Assembly (NCBI GenBank): GCA_004194705.1
Contig: SADC01000158.1
Coordinates: 62,001-126,000 of the forward strand
Origin: Ditylenchus dipsaci
Taxonomy: Eukaryota > Nematoda > Chromadorea > Rhabditida > Anguinidae
DNA: 64,000 nucleotides
Reading direction: 5' to 3'
Numbering within the stretch: position 1 is the first letter of the stretch; each line of letters opens with the position of its first letter. Shown here one piece after another: positions 35,301-46,279 of this stretch. A program made the translations under genes and the position numbers. Under the pieces are notes generated by a model. That model made no database searches. It saw only the letters and a list, made by a program, of their open reading frames with translations, and was not told the DNA's origin.

Positions 35301-37008
35301 GTTTCTATGAGCCATCAACCAAATCGTTAAATTTTTAAAAAAATTAAGAAAAGTTGGTTTTATTTAACAAACTCTGTTTTATGTAAACTATTTTTTCTCA
35401 ATGTTTTTTAATTATAACAGTTGATAATGGCTCATTAGAAACTAGAAGAGTAGGGCTGATGCTGGTCTAAAAAAAAATAAAAAAATGATAAGAAAACACT
35501 GAGAATGTTCTTTTAAAAATTTGTCGGGAAATAATAATTAGTCGGGAAATTCACACATTTGTCGGGAGTTTTCACAACATCCCACTTCTTTGACCCTGAT
35601 TTTGAAGACTTTTGCCAAAACTAATTAGCAGTCTAGTCTGAAATATCGTAGAGATTCCGATTCAATTTATTGCAAAACAAATTATTTTTTTAGAAATGAC
35701 TAGTAAAATCGGAATAAAAACGGAACAATATATTAGACTAGACTGGCGAATACCTTGGCGATTACACATACCTTCAGCCGTAAACTCATATCTTGAAATA
35801 TCATAATTAGTGAAAGAAACGAGTGTGTGATCCATATACCGTATTTGGAAACCTCGTTTTGTGACCTTGACAAAGAAGACACAAACAAAACCTATAATTT
35901 AGTTCACAAATAACAATGTTAAAATGACGGATTATGTCACCCACTTCTACATGTGGTTGCATGGCGCGCATAGGCTCTGGCAAATTTTTCCACCACATAA
36001 TCTTTCTCCGATGTGTTGTCTGAATACTTATAGTTAAAGGCTAAGTTTTGCTAAAATCATCTATGATATCAGAAAAACTTGCCTTCCTTCTCTATCTGAA
36101 TTGATCTGTTATAAACAGACCTATAAAAACGTTTATCCGCAAAAGGTACCAGTTATTGTGAATAAAACGTAATCTCTGAGGCACTGACCAGACTTAGAGA
36201 ACACATCTGAACACCAGCATTTAAAAAACTTTGATAAGAACTCGACTTCATAATTTTGGCTACGAGTCCTGTTAGGTCATTTCTATTGCCTTGATCCTTT
36301 ATTATTTGTGCAGCTTGTGCTTAGATGCAGAATAGGTCAAGAAATGTAAAACGGACTTAAATATGTTTTCGAACTTTCTGTTTGGGTCATAACCTGTTCT
36401 TGAGCCAAGACAAAAACAGTGAACCAGGCAAAAATGAGAGGGGCGTGCAACGGCACTGGTGCCTAATTTTTAAAAAAGTTTAGTATTTCGTATAACATTT
36501 TTGATAAAAACGTGTTCTTTACCCCTTCTACTCATATTTTTTGCGTCAAAAATAATCTTTATCAAAAACATCCAGATAATCCTTAGGACCACTCTTTGGA
36601 CTATGCAGCACTATTAGACCAAGAGAGTAAAAACATTAATTTTACCGTCCAAATCCAGATCCAAGAAAATGAGATGAATAACTAGGCCACTCTCTACAGG
36701 CACACTTAGTTCAAAAACACAATGCTGATTAGGGGGTAGGGACGAGGGTAACTAAAACATACACCATCCTCTCCAAAACAGCCAAACAAAGACATACCCA
36801 GCGATGTGAGTAATCCTTGAGTTGGATGGTTGGAAGTTATTTTGCGGACATTGGAAGTTGAATCACAGGATGAAAGGCGAAGAGGAGTGTTTTCTTCACC
36901 TGTTTTACTGCACTCCACAACCCACAAACACACCAATAAAAACAATACTTTGCAGTAGTAGCATATACTAGAATATCTGGTGTATCCTGGGCAACATACC
37001 AAATGCAT
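29356..37008 (-). CDS. Neto: Neto-like receptor auxiliary protein: signal peptide, CUB, CUB, LDLa, TM, cytoplasmic tail
   Basis: ATG at 37008. Exons: 37008-36763, 36724-36646, 36206-36189 (tentative), 36120-36083 (tentative), 36019-35943, 35891-35772, 33891-33862, 33811-33628, 33583-33460, 33412-33329, 33063-32983, 32557-32471, 32427-32079, 29596-29356 (stop). Seen: hydrophobic KVLFLLVCLWVV signal core; CUB1 with KITSNHPT, CVFELS, HLIFLDLDL and GFQIRYMD; CUB2 with GQITSPGFPYTYP, VTCNWLIRV, CGGHLYYNEEGM and GFRLLWTEI; an LDLa module with six Cys at classic spacing (FLC-x6-C-x6-C-x5-C, NDNSDEFYC); a membrane helix LCLFLLLLAVILF followed by YKRKQKHRQ; a Ser/Gln-rich tail. CUB-CUB-LDLa-TM is the Neto/SOL-2 order; those proteins tune kainate-type glutamate receptors at synapses. 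One-base breaks lie in CUB2 (two) and before the TM segment; the joins in CUB1 are the least certain. Confidence 0.75.
30367..30610. mobile_element. TTAA-flanked palindromic MITE, copy 1
   Basis: TTAAAGGGCCATGGCCACG at the left and GGCGATGGCCGTTTAA at the right. The arms share TGTCTCCCGCTGATTCAAAA and GGTTTCTAACA. It lies in the last Neto intron. Copy 2 is at 31806-32045 and a worn copy at 59985-60130. Confidence 0.65.
30897..31461. mobile_element. mariner-like MITE with TTGGGTTGTAACATAAGTTC ends
   Basis: Terminal inverted repeats match at about 37 of 38 positions, and TA flanks both ends. The inner palindrome 31150-31420 carries CACCATGTTGTAGCGCAG, also found at 26780 and 51840. Confidence 0.75.
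31806..32045. mobile_element. TTAA-flanked palindromic MITE, copy 2
   Basis: TTAAAGGGACATGCTCACC and GGCGAGCATGCCCCTTTAA. The same inner GGTTTCTAACAAAACAAG block as copy 1. It ends just downstream of Neto exon 32427-32079. Confidence 0.7.
33990..34235. mobile_element. Non-autonomous Mutator-like foldback element (GGCAACCGGACATT ends), 8-bp TSD
   Basis: Ends GGCAACCGGACATTTAGCAT and its mirror ATGCTAAATGTCCGGTTGCC. The flanks GTTTATGT (33982-33989 and 34236-34243) are identical. The left arm has four units of GGACATTTAGCATAATTTGT plus GCAATTTGTCCGC, joined by the palindrome GTCCGCGGAC. The same ends and units bound the MULE at 60246-62868. Located in the 1.88-kb Neto intron between the CUB domains. 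Confidence 0.85.
34425..34805. mobile_element. Palindromic MITE with CCAAGTG-TCGTCCAC ends (family D), copy 1
   Basis: Arms share TTTCGGGTTCCAAAACA, AATTCGAGCATGCTGAA and GACAGTGGTAAAATCGTG, all mirrored at 34640-34730. Further copies at 50205-50462 and 63240-63870. Confidence 0.65.
35099..35600. mobile_element. Palindromic element with pogo-like left end and shared GCAGCCCT module
   Basis: Left TACAGTCGAGTCCTTCTATAA, then arms with GAAAACTCCCGAAAATGTG mirrored at 35555-35575. The module CATGCAGCCCTACTCTTCTAGTTTCTA... at 35279 returns inverted at 35420-35465. The right pogo-like end was not found. Confidence 0.55.
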
Positions 37009-37589
37009 GGACGGCTCTTCAGAAAGATTATACAAAAATTAAAATTTCTACAGTTCTAGACCATTTTTGAGCTGATGCAACAAGATTTGAGTAGGTCGCT
37101 GCTGGACCAAGCTGGAGCACTTATATTTTGTTCTGCTTGTTGGTTTATTCTAGTTTAGTAGCGTCTAGTAGTGGCGCTTCCCATCATCCAGTTGACTAGT
37201 GGTACCCCTTACCCTTCAGCCGTGCTAAAGAGGAAGCCAGGAGGGGGAGGGCAGAGAGTACGCAGAATTATAAATATTTTGTGTTTGCATGTGGTCTTCT
37301 TCTTATGGATTTTATTTGGCCTAAACTAGCATCCACTTTATTGGATTTAGATTCCAAGCCTACTTCCACTAGTAGCTAATAGCACTACTACTTCGTTTTC
37401 TTATTATATTTTTGAGAGAAATTTTTTAAATTAAAAAACATTCTAGTCTTTGCAAGCGCGTCACAGTGCAAAACGAGTCGAAAATCAGTAAATTGTTCCT
37501 GGATTTTCAAAATTTATTTTAACGTTTTATGTTGATGACCTTACACTATTTTCAAAACTACAAAGAAAAATATTTGATATATCAAAGAC

Positions 37590-37852
37590 AAAATTTCGGC
37601 GCTAGTAGCGAATACCCCCCCAACAATCCGACCTTTTAAAATTGCTGTAACTACCCTTGCAAACAACAAGTTTAGGCTTAGCCCTTAGGCTTGGGGTAGG
37701 CCAGCGTACGGAAGTTGTGACTAATAAAGAGTTTACGCATATTTTCCGGGTCTGGGACATAAATTTGGGTATTTTTTACTATAGTAAAAAAGGTGAAAAT
37801 CGTTGGGGGGGGGGGGAGGGGGGTATTTGCTACTAGGGTCAAAATTTCTTTT
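37590..37852. mobile_element. CTAGTAGCGAATA MITE, copy 2 (opposite orientation to copy 1)
   Basis: CTAGTAGCGAATACCCCCCC at the left and GGGGGGTATTTGCTACTAGGG at the right. The interior AAGCCTAAGGGCTAAGCC stretch of copy 1 appears reverse-complemented. Confidence 0.65.
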
Positions 37853-37854
37853 TA

Positions 37855-39190
37855 CTGTAGCTTACTTTTATAATCTTTCAATGGTTAAATTTTCTTTGCC
37901 CAACGGCCAAAAATTTTCCTTTGCCGTCACCGATAAAAATATGTTAGAGTTCATCTTGATTCAATCCTCTAGCACTTAGTCACGAGGAACATCACTTGCT
38001 CGTTGATCTTGATGGTTTATTGCTAGACTTCTTAAACTAGCTTCAGTTCGTAATACATATCAGTAAATTGCTCTCTGCTTTTAAGAAAAAAGGGTTAATC
38101 GTGTATTTGACCATTTTCTAAATTATTTGTGCAGTTGACACTATCCATAGTGACTTTCTCTAAAGTGAACAATATTATTTTAAAGCTCTAAAAATAGATT
38201 CTTTGTAAAGGATATTAGGTCCGATATTCAGAGTAACCACTACAGTGAGTGTCGACTATATCTTTTTAACAAAATATTTTTTGCTGTCCAATATCAAATA
38301 CATTAACTTTCGATAAGCTTTTATTAAAATTATTAAGGCTGGTGCTTTTAGTAGGTTCTCTCAAATATCATAGTTTGCGCTAAATTTGATTTTACAGTAC
38401 GCATCAAAGTGATAAACGACTTTTATTTAAAACATTATGATATTGGGTAAATTGAATGAACAATAGTAAATGCAATGCGGCAATGTCACAGTTCACAGTT
38501 TAGGTGGGAGAACCTGATTTGATTAAGTCAGAATAAAAAACTCTGTCTATACTATTTTTTTGTTGTTTAATCATGGAAAGCCAGAAGTACCACCAACAAC
38601 ATCTTGGTTATCAAAACAGTGAGACAAAACAGGAATAATAGATCCTTTTGAAAAATGTAAAAAAATATGTCGGCCAAAATTAAAGTTGTTCAGAATTAGA
38701 CAGGGAATACGATGATCCGAAAAGAAAATTTAGGCCGAAAAATGAGGTAACGAACCTTTTTATAGACTTCTTCAAATTTACAGAAAACTTCTTTCAAATA
38801 TTCCAAATGAAGTATACTAAAGCTGTTTTTCAGTTAACGGCATATACCATTCTAAAGGGCAGTAAAAAACTTAAGCGAACAGTGCTTCAAAGTAAAATAA
38901 ACAAAGGTTTTAGAGTGTTGAGGCAAAGGTCCCAGAAAATCAAAAAAAAATTGTTGCAAAAAGTAATTTAACAACCACTTCTTCAAAGTAAAAACATCGA
39001 TTTTTCGTTTAAAGACAGCAAAGCTTACACTCATTCGAAAGAGGTATATAGGCGGTCCTTTTTACATTTAATATTTATATGAGGAGCTGCAATATAGTGA
39101 AAAGCAACGCGAAACAAATTAAAGCGCCGTTTTTTTGACTCGAATATGACCATATTTTGAGGGCAGCATATTGTTTGAAAAAAGCCACTT
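37855..39190. other. Gene-poor, no supported feature
   Basis: AT-rich, no recognisable ORF or long inverted repeat. Confidence 0.4.
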
Positions 39191-39199
39191 TTTATTCAA

Positions 39200-39665
39200 A
39201 ATAGGGGAGAAAGCTGTTAAGGACATAGTATCGACACGAAAGTATTGATTCAAATTTTGTGTTTTTATGTGGCCTTAGAGCCATATTTTGTAGACAACTC
39301 GGTGTTGCGATCTCAGACAAACTTGTGCAGAATTAAAAGTTGGATTGGCATCATCGATATCAGAATTTCTAAATTCCTTCAAAAAATGCCCTGAAAATCG
39401 AAATGCAATAGAAAACTAATCAATCTTTCTTTCCATGGTTTTTTCCTTTCCATTTCAATTTTAGCGCATTTTTTGAAAGAATTTAGAAATTCTGATATTG
39501 ATGACATCAATCCAACTTTTAATTCTGCACAAGTTTTTCTGACTTTGCAACATCGATTTGTCGACAAAATATGGCTCTAAAGCCACATTTAAAAACACAG
39601 AACTTGGATTAATCCTTTCGTGTCGAGACTATCTCCTTAACAGCTTTCACCCTCTTTAAGAAAAA
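39200..39665. repeat. Long hairpin element
   Basis: AGCTGTTAAGGACATAGTAT at 39213 is mirrored by ATCTCCTTAACAGCT at 39633. The arms continue with GAGCCATATTTTGT, AAACTTGTGCAGAATTAAAAG and GATATCAGAATTTCTAAATTC, all inverted on the right side. No ORF of interest. Confidence 0.6.
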
Positions 39666-40020
39666 TGCAAAGGCGTGTTTGCCGCGAAATACTGCACCGG
39701 AATATACCGACCTGGCGACAGGTAATGTTAGTGTTGAAAAGAAACAAGCACTGGATAAAAAATGGCTTCAAAATTTTGCTTTTGTGTTTTTCATGTTAAT
39801 TGTTGTGATGGAGCTTATAAATAGCAGACTTACTCGTCAGGTGATAAAATGACACTATTATAATGAAAGAGATCAATCATGTCGATTATTGACTTTTGAA
39901 CTTGAACAAATAACAGCACTCTTCATATTTAACAAAGAAAAATTATTAATTGGAAGATTTTATATTATAGTCTTTAAACTTTTGGTATAGTGTTGGGCGA
40001 TGATGTGTCTTTCTGCCGTT

Positions 40021-40092
40021 ACAGTCAAACCTCGTTATAACATACCCCTTGGGACCGACCCTAGGGGTATGTTATATCGAGGTTCGATATTG
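40021..40092. mobile_element. Very short pogo-like MITE
   Basis: TACAGTCAAACCTCGTTATAA CATACCCC, then GGGGTATGTTATATCGAGGTT about 30 bases later. A 70-bp near-palindrome. Confidence 0.5.
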
Positions 40093-40096
40093 ATTA

Positions 40097-40349
40097 CAAG
40101 GATCGGCAGGCGCCTATCGGCGCCTATACAGACATTTTCGCAACAGACATTACCTAACTGCTGACAGTAAATTCGTGCTTAGCCTACTCAATTTGCTTAC
40201 AAACGGTTTTAAAATTCAAACTCAAACTTTTTAGATCCCTCTCGAGACAAAAAATTTCAAATTTGTGGCATTTTGTCAACAACAAACATAAGACCATAGG
40301 TCATTTTAAGATCTGACGCCAAACTCTAAAGTAGGAGATCCCCTATTTA
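40097..40349 (-). mobile_element. Helitron-like non-autonomous element, copy 2
   Basis: Same 250-bp sequence as 12563-12813, ending on the minus strand with GGCGCC hairpin, GCCGATCCTTG and a flanking T. Confidence 0.45.
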
Positions 40350-40354
40350 AAATG

Positions 40355-40800
40355 GGTAAAACTTTTTTTTGACCCAGATTCATTTTTTTTTACCCAGATT
40401 CACTTATTTCTGTCCCAGATTTTGTTTTGGCTAATTAGATTAAAAAATTTCAACTTTTTTTGAAAGTTTTAACACCATCTTGTAGCCCTGCGACTCTAGT
40501 TTTTAACAAGGTATCATTTATTGAATCATCTCTAAAAAATTTGACACAAAAAGTAAAAGTATGAACAAAATCGTTGCTCTGATTTGGTTCATACTTTTAC
40601 CTTTTTGTGTAAAATGTTTCAAAGATGATTGAATAAATGACACCTTGTTAGAAACTAGAGTCGCAGGGCTACAAGATGGTGTTGAAACTTTCAAAAAAAG
40701 TTTAATCTAATTAGCCAAAACAAAAATCTGGGACAGAAATAAGTGGATCTGGGTCAAAAAAAGTGAATCTGGGTCAAAAAGAAAAGTATTGCCCATTTAA
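40355..40800. mobile_element. Palindromic element with tandem GACCCAGATTCA ends and shared GTAGCCCT module
   Basis: Left GACCCAGATTCA units mirrored by TGAATCTGGGTC units at 40740-40775. The module ACCATCTTGTAGCCCTGCGA CTCTAG is at 40477 and its perfect inverse GCAGGGCTACAAGATGGT at 40666. Confidence 0.65.
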
Positions 40801-41682
40801 AATGCACCATTTTTGACGTTCTTTTTTTTTAAACGAAAGCTGACATGCTGGGGAATCTAATAAAATCGGCAACGAAAAAATTTTTCATTTTCGACCTCCT
40901 TTTTTAGCCTTTGAAGTCAAAAAAGTCCGAAAAAACCGAAATTTGGGGAAAAACTCGAAAATTTCTTTATCACCCCCAATTCTGACACTGGATTCGTGTT
41001 CAGGCACACCAATTTACCTTAAAAGTGTTCTCAGGAAAAGATTTGGACCACTCCAGTGGCTGTAAAAAGGTGTGACCCACCCATCATTTTAAATGACTCC
41101 AAAGAGTAAAGGGAGAGACGAAAGAGGAGTGTCCCCTGCCAATTCAAATTTTGCACATGTCGCTGCGCACAAAAACCATGGTCCTTTAAAAGTGATAATT
41201 GTTCTGAACAAATTTTTCTCTGTGACTTCAGCGTAATTTATCGAACCCTTAATTTTTCACTACTTTGCCTATTTATGGCTATACCTCAGCTAAATCTCAG
41301 TCCTTTTGATGTGGGATCGTTTTTATGCGGGATAAGCAACGAGCGGCCAGTGTGGTATGACCAGTTTAAAACCTTAAATTTTAGAAATTTAATTAAAAGC
41401 GGATGACATTTGGATGGATTTTTATACAAAAAATTAAAAAATCGAATTCAAGTCATGGCTATCACACTATGTAAAGTGCTCTCCGCCAATATAAATTGCT
41501 ACATAACTGAAAATACTTAATGTTATTCTTATGCTCCTCTCCCAATAGAAAAATCAGTCGTCTAAAAAGATTTTTTTTTATCGTGAGACGAAATTCATAA
41601 TTAGATAATAAAAGTTAGTCCAAAAACCCACATCAAATTTCCCGCATTTTTAGTTTAACTAATGGATAAAACGGAAATATGC

Positions 41683-42013
41683 CACGTTCTGGAGAAAAAG
41701 TGCCACGTTTTTGTGAAAAAGTGCCACGTTTTAGTGAAAAAGGGCCACGTTTTTTTCAAATTAGCCTAGTTTTGGACAGATATGCCTGGTTTTTATGTGT
41801 CACTTTGTTTCCAAGGACATATCAATAGCAAGCTAATGGTAATCTTCAAAATTTCAGGTGCAAATCATTGATTTGTCTAAGAAACCTTATTGTCAGAAAA
41901 CGTGGCAGATTTTCACAAAAACGTCGCAATTTTTCCTAAAACGTGGCACATTTTCACTAAAACGTGGCACATTTTTACAAAACGTGGCACTTTTTCTCCA
42001 AAACGTGGCATTT
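41683..42013. repeat. Foldback with TGCCACGTTTTNGTGAAAAA repeat arms (A1)
   Basis: The left arm has four units of about 22 bp with GTGCCACGTTTT, and the right arm has five inverted units of AAAACGTGGCAC. Same structure in the second copy at 47170-47500. Confidence 0.6.
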
Positions 42014-42018
42014 TTACG

Positions 42019-42194
42019 TATACAGTCAAACCTCGATAATCCGCCACCCCATGGGACCGATCCGAGGGTGGCGGATTATCGAGGTGGCGGTTTAGCGGGG
42101 GTAAACTTGTTCAGTTTCTCTGACGGCCAACCAAATCGGGCTTATCGAGGGTGGCGGTTTAGCGGGGTGGCGGATTATCGAGGTTTGACTGTAG
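42019..42194. mobile_element. pogo-like MITE (A1)
   Basis: TACAGTCAAACCTCGATAATC and its mirror GATTATCGAGGTTTGACTGTA with TA ends. The interior repeats GGTGGCGGATTATCGAGG. A copy in A2 is at about 47507-47679. Confidence 0.7.
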
Positions 42195-42258
42195 TCCTTT
42201 AACTAATTTCTCAATCATTGTTTCTAGCTGTAATAACACGTCAACTGTAGAAGAAATA

Positions 42259-42757
42259 TGTCAGAGTTGGATGTCATAGAATGTGGCTATGAATGCTCAG
42301 TTTGTCACATACAATTCTTCACCAAATCTCGTTTTTTGCTGCACATTGATGAGAGTTTGCATGAAATTTTGTTAAACAGAGTAGCTCAAACTCATTGCTG
42401 TATGATGAACAAGAAAAAATAGGTCAATGGCCAGCAGCTAACAATTACTCCTGCTTCTATGAACTGTCAGCTGAAAATAGCCAGATTCTCAGACCTCAAA
42501 ACAAAAGACTAGTAAGGAAACTTCGCAGCAGTAGAGATATTTACAGAAAGACTCGACCGAAGAGCACCCAGGCCTTGTGGAATTTATTAAAAATGATCAG
42601 GAGCAGAACAGCGTGTTTAAAGAAGAATTGCGACAATCTAACTCTCTACCTACCATTCAGGATACTATTGGAGGTAGTAAAAGCGAAGAAAATCTATATA
42701 TTTACTGTAAACTACATCAAAATGGCCTAATAAAAAACGAGAATTTCGACGTTGGTA
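42259..42757 (+). pseudogene. Zinc-finger first exon, duplicated, frame-broken copy in A1
   Basis: Same exon as 47743-48239. The ATG is at 42259, and the zinc finger CSVCHIQFF...H...H is followed by a one-base loss near 42366 (AAATTTTG versus AAAATTTTG). The downstream frame is open from about 42577 to the GTAAGT donor (after 42757), with NDQEQNSVFKEELRQSN and LYIYCKLHQNG. Because A2 breaks at a different base, one consensus frame is likely, so the breaks may be sequencing errors. Confidence 0.5.
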
Positions 42758-43696
42758 AGTGAAAGGAGGACAGACTTTAAGGGGGATTTGACTAGAAATT
42801 TTGACTAGAAATGAGACTATGCAAGCTCAAGTTAATTTAATTTTTATATAAAGTCCTGATTTTTTTTACCAATCAATAATACCAGGAATCCACCCTACAA
42901 AAAACATCAGATGGAAATTTCGAATATTTTTTTTTCGAAAAAATATGCGCTGGTCAAATTCAACCCGTATTTGGGCACACATTTGGGCCCCGATTTCAAA
43001 GTACTACACAGTCAAGTGTTTATATTCTGGAATCCAGAGCTAAGTCTCGATAGATTCCTGTATACTATTATTCAGTTGTATTTCTGACTAAAACTAGCCT
43101 CGAAAGCGGTGAAAACCCAACTCGCACCCATCCCAACTCGCGCCCAAAGCCTCGCCCCCCCCCCCCCCCCCCCCCCAACTCGCGCCGGTCCTAACTCGGC
43201 CCCCTAACTCGCGCCAGTTCCAACTCGCGCCAGTCTCAACTCGCTCCCCCAACTCGCGTCGAGAGACATTCCACTGCGCGCAAAAACCATGGTCCTATAA
43301 CTAAGATTCAGTCTAAGTAAACCCTCGAATAACGTCACCTCAGAGCCGGTCCCTGAAGGTGAAGTTAAATCGTGGGTCGACCGTTACCACACATTTGGGC
43401 ACATCGCATTTGGGCACCCGCATTTGGGCACCGCATTTGGGCCCCGATTTCAAAATTCAAATCCAAAACATTTTGGATTCAGCCAAAATTGATTAAAAAT
43501 CATCATACCGTAGGGACACGGACGATTCATCCTCACTATCTAAAAGGGACAATTCATCCTCACTTGGTAAAAGGACAATTCATCCTCACTCAGGGACGAT
43601 TCATCCTCACTTGTCAAAAAGGACGATTCATCCCCACTTGTGTAAACAGGGCAATTTATCCTCATTTATAAAAAAGGGGCGATCCATATTCCTTTA

Positions 43697-46265
43697 TATA
43701 TATATATATATTTTTATTACGCCAAAAACGTGTCCATACAAACAATATTTTCAAGCAATACATGTTTAGCTTTTCATTTTCTGCAAAATTACAATTGAAC
43801 AGACTATTACAATTTAAGTGCTTAGAAAGGTCAAGTTTGTTGAGGGCTAATTTAAATGTGGTAAGCTTAGGTATTTGAAAGAGCTCGATGGGTAAATCAT
43901 TGTGAATTCTCGACATTCTCACAAAAAACGAATGGTATCGAATGTTCTTGTTAGTAGCAGGGACTTTTAATTTACCAGCATTTCTGAGGCTGGATATGAA
44001 CTCATTTTTTCAAACTTGATTAAAGTTTTTGTGGTTCCTTTTAGTATTTTATAAAGTAGTATAAGATCAGCCTTTAGTCTGCGCAATTCAAGTGTCTCGA
44101 GTTTAAGTATTTTTATACGATCGTGGTAGGGTGGGATGTTTTCGTAGTTGTAATTAAACATCTCACAAGACTACTTTGCTAAAATGATGTTGAACCCTTT
44201 CTAAAGCTTCAATGTCTTGTTTGAGATATGGGTTATAAACCGGGATGAAAAGTCAAGAATCGATCTCACATATACTTTATACATTTTGACTAAAAATTTA
44301 TAGTCTTTTGATCTCACTGCTTTAAAAAAGAAATGTTCTGGTCATCGCTTTTTTTTGAATATATGTAACGTGGCTATTCCATTTCAACTTAGAGTTCAGT
44401 ATGATTCCGAGATCACGAACAGTTTCATCTACAGGTTTTATTTGGTGTTGACCAATGTGATAATTAGCATTATTATTTTTACTTCCGAGATATAAAATTG
44501 AGCATTTGTAAAATTGAATGCTAAGACCATTTTGGTCACACCAATTAATAAGACGATTGATAAATTGTTGGAGCGATTTTATGGAATCTAAGTCATTTTC
44601 ATGTTCAATGTAGACTTTTAAATCATCGGCAAAGAATTTCAGGCAGATGTTAGGGTTTCGGCTAAGTTACTTAGGTCACTGATGAAAAATTAAAAAGAAG
44701 AGGTCCCAAAACTGATCCCTGAGGAACCCCACTTACTACTTTCGAATTTTTAGAAAAAGATTTACCAACTTTTACTTGGAACTCACGATTAGTTAAAAAT
44801 TTTTTAGCCAAGACAGTAAACTACCTCGAATTCCAGCATTATAAAGCTTATCCATAATAGAGAATGTGGAACTACGTCAAACGCTTTTGCAAAGTCAAAA
44901 TAGACAACATCTACCGACTTATTTCGATCCAGGGACAGTGACCAGTCATCAAAAGTATCCAGAAGTTGGGTGCTAACTGATTTTTTCGTTGTGAAGCCAT
45001 ATTGAGACTCAGGCAATATTTTTTGCTCGGTAAAGAATTTCACAAGTTCCTTGTAAATAAATCCCTCCATTATTTTAGAAAGGGAACAAGTGAGAGAAAT
45101 CGGTCTATAATTGGAAACCTCATTTTTTGCTCCGTTTTAAATATAGGCTTAATAATTGATTTTCCAAATATCAGGTATCTGCCCCCATGATTGAGTATGT
45201 GAAAATTTTGAAGATTGCGGAAGATAAAGGAGGGCACATTTTCTCAGAAGTATTTTAGGTATCTCATCCGGCGATGTATTTATCTTTAGTGCCAGTTTTT
45301 CTAAGCTTTTGATAATTTCTCCTTGCTCAAAGACCACAAAGCTGCATATTTTTTGAGATTGCCTAGAATGGGTAGTGAGTAGCAGCCATAGTTGTAAACA
45401 GAGGAGAAATAATCAGCAAACACCTCTCCTTTTTGAGGATCATTGTATATGGTATTGCCTAAGTGATTTAATGAGCAGATGGGATCATTGTTCTCTTTTA
45501 TTCGAGAGGCTATGTAAGTAAAATTTTAGACGGGTCTTTATTAAGAATAGCTTTTTCTTTTGAACGATGAAATTTCCCAGCTCATAGTTAAGTCGGTTGT
45601 TACATAATCGAATTTTCTTTAACTTTTTATTGCTTATTGATTGAAAAAGTTGGTCCCTGTATTTGTTAAGCTTTTGAATGTGCAATGGTTTTTGTTCAAA
45701 AAGTTGGCTTGTTATTTGCAAAGGGAACAAAAAGGTCGACTGTTTTGGAAAGCACAACACTGAAATAGGAATACATTTGGTTTACACCGACACAATCTCT
45801 GAGAAGGCTCTTACCCAATCAATAGTAGCTAAATGAACGTTCATTGACTCATAGTCAGCTTTTGAAGTAATTCCGAAATGCCTGTAAATTATTTTGTACT
45901 GAGATTGAAATTTGATCTTCATGCAAATCATATTATGATCTGAACTAGTAAATGGGGTAGAATTTCAAACCTATTTGCTAAATGGGTGTATTATACAAAA
46001 TGAGGCTAGGATATTTTTCTCCAACAAGTGGGCTTTCATATTGTTGTAAATCACTGAATATAACGGTACGATTTCAAATATGCTTGACCAATTTAGCAAT
46101 GTATGCTGTAAATTAAAATCTCTGAGACTATAAGGATGAACGCTTACCATTGATGTCCACTGGCGAGGATATATTGAATAGAAAAAAGGGGAAATAGACA
46201 AGTCCTTCAGTCAATAGAAATTCCAATAAAGAATTTAGAGAGCAACCGACCTGTCTCTTAGCTGC
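43697..46265 (-). mobile_element. 5'-truncated, decayed non-LTR retrotransposon (Jockey/CR1-like LINE)
   Basis: Minus-strand reverse transcriptase blocks in several frames: ILPESQYGFTTKKSVSTQL and VVYFDFAKAFDVVPH (45070-44860), [13 protein letters not shown] (about 44710), FADDLKVYIEHE (about 44620) and the thumb/3' block LETLELRRLKADLILLYKIL (about 44080). Upstream, SSDHNMI (about 45940) is the end of an APE-type endonuclease. The many frame breaks mark it as inactive. The 3' end is at the TA-rich tract 43697-43720. It lies exactly between repeat copies A1 and A2. Confidence 0.85.
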
Positions 46266-46279
46266 AGAAAAGAAGAGTG

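Larger units (their letters stand above)
40777..43695. repeat. 2.9-kb direct repeat, copy A1
   Basis: Collinear with 46280-49168 at very high identity. Differences are mostly one-base changes in homopolymers. It contains, in order, a half family-B MITE (41100-41190), a foldback with TGCCACGTTTT units (41683-42013), a pogo-like MITE (42019-42194), a zinc-finger exon, CCAACTCGCGCC tandem repeats (43110-43262), CATTTGGGCACC repeats and GGACRATTCATCCTCAC repeats. It stops where the LINE begins. Confidence 0.85.

Noticed and set aside
43515..43690. Regular spaced repeats resembling a CRISPR array (GGACRATTCATCCTCAC)
   Set aside because: The genome is eukaryotic, units vary, spacers are short and similar, and the array is one arm of an inverted repeat.
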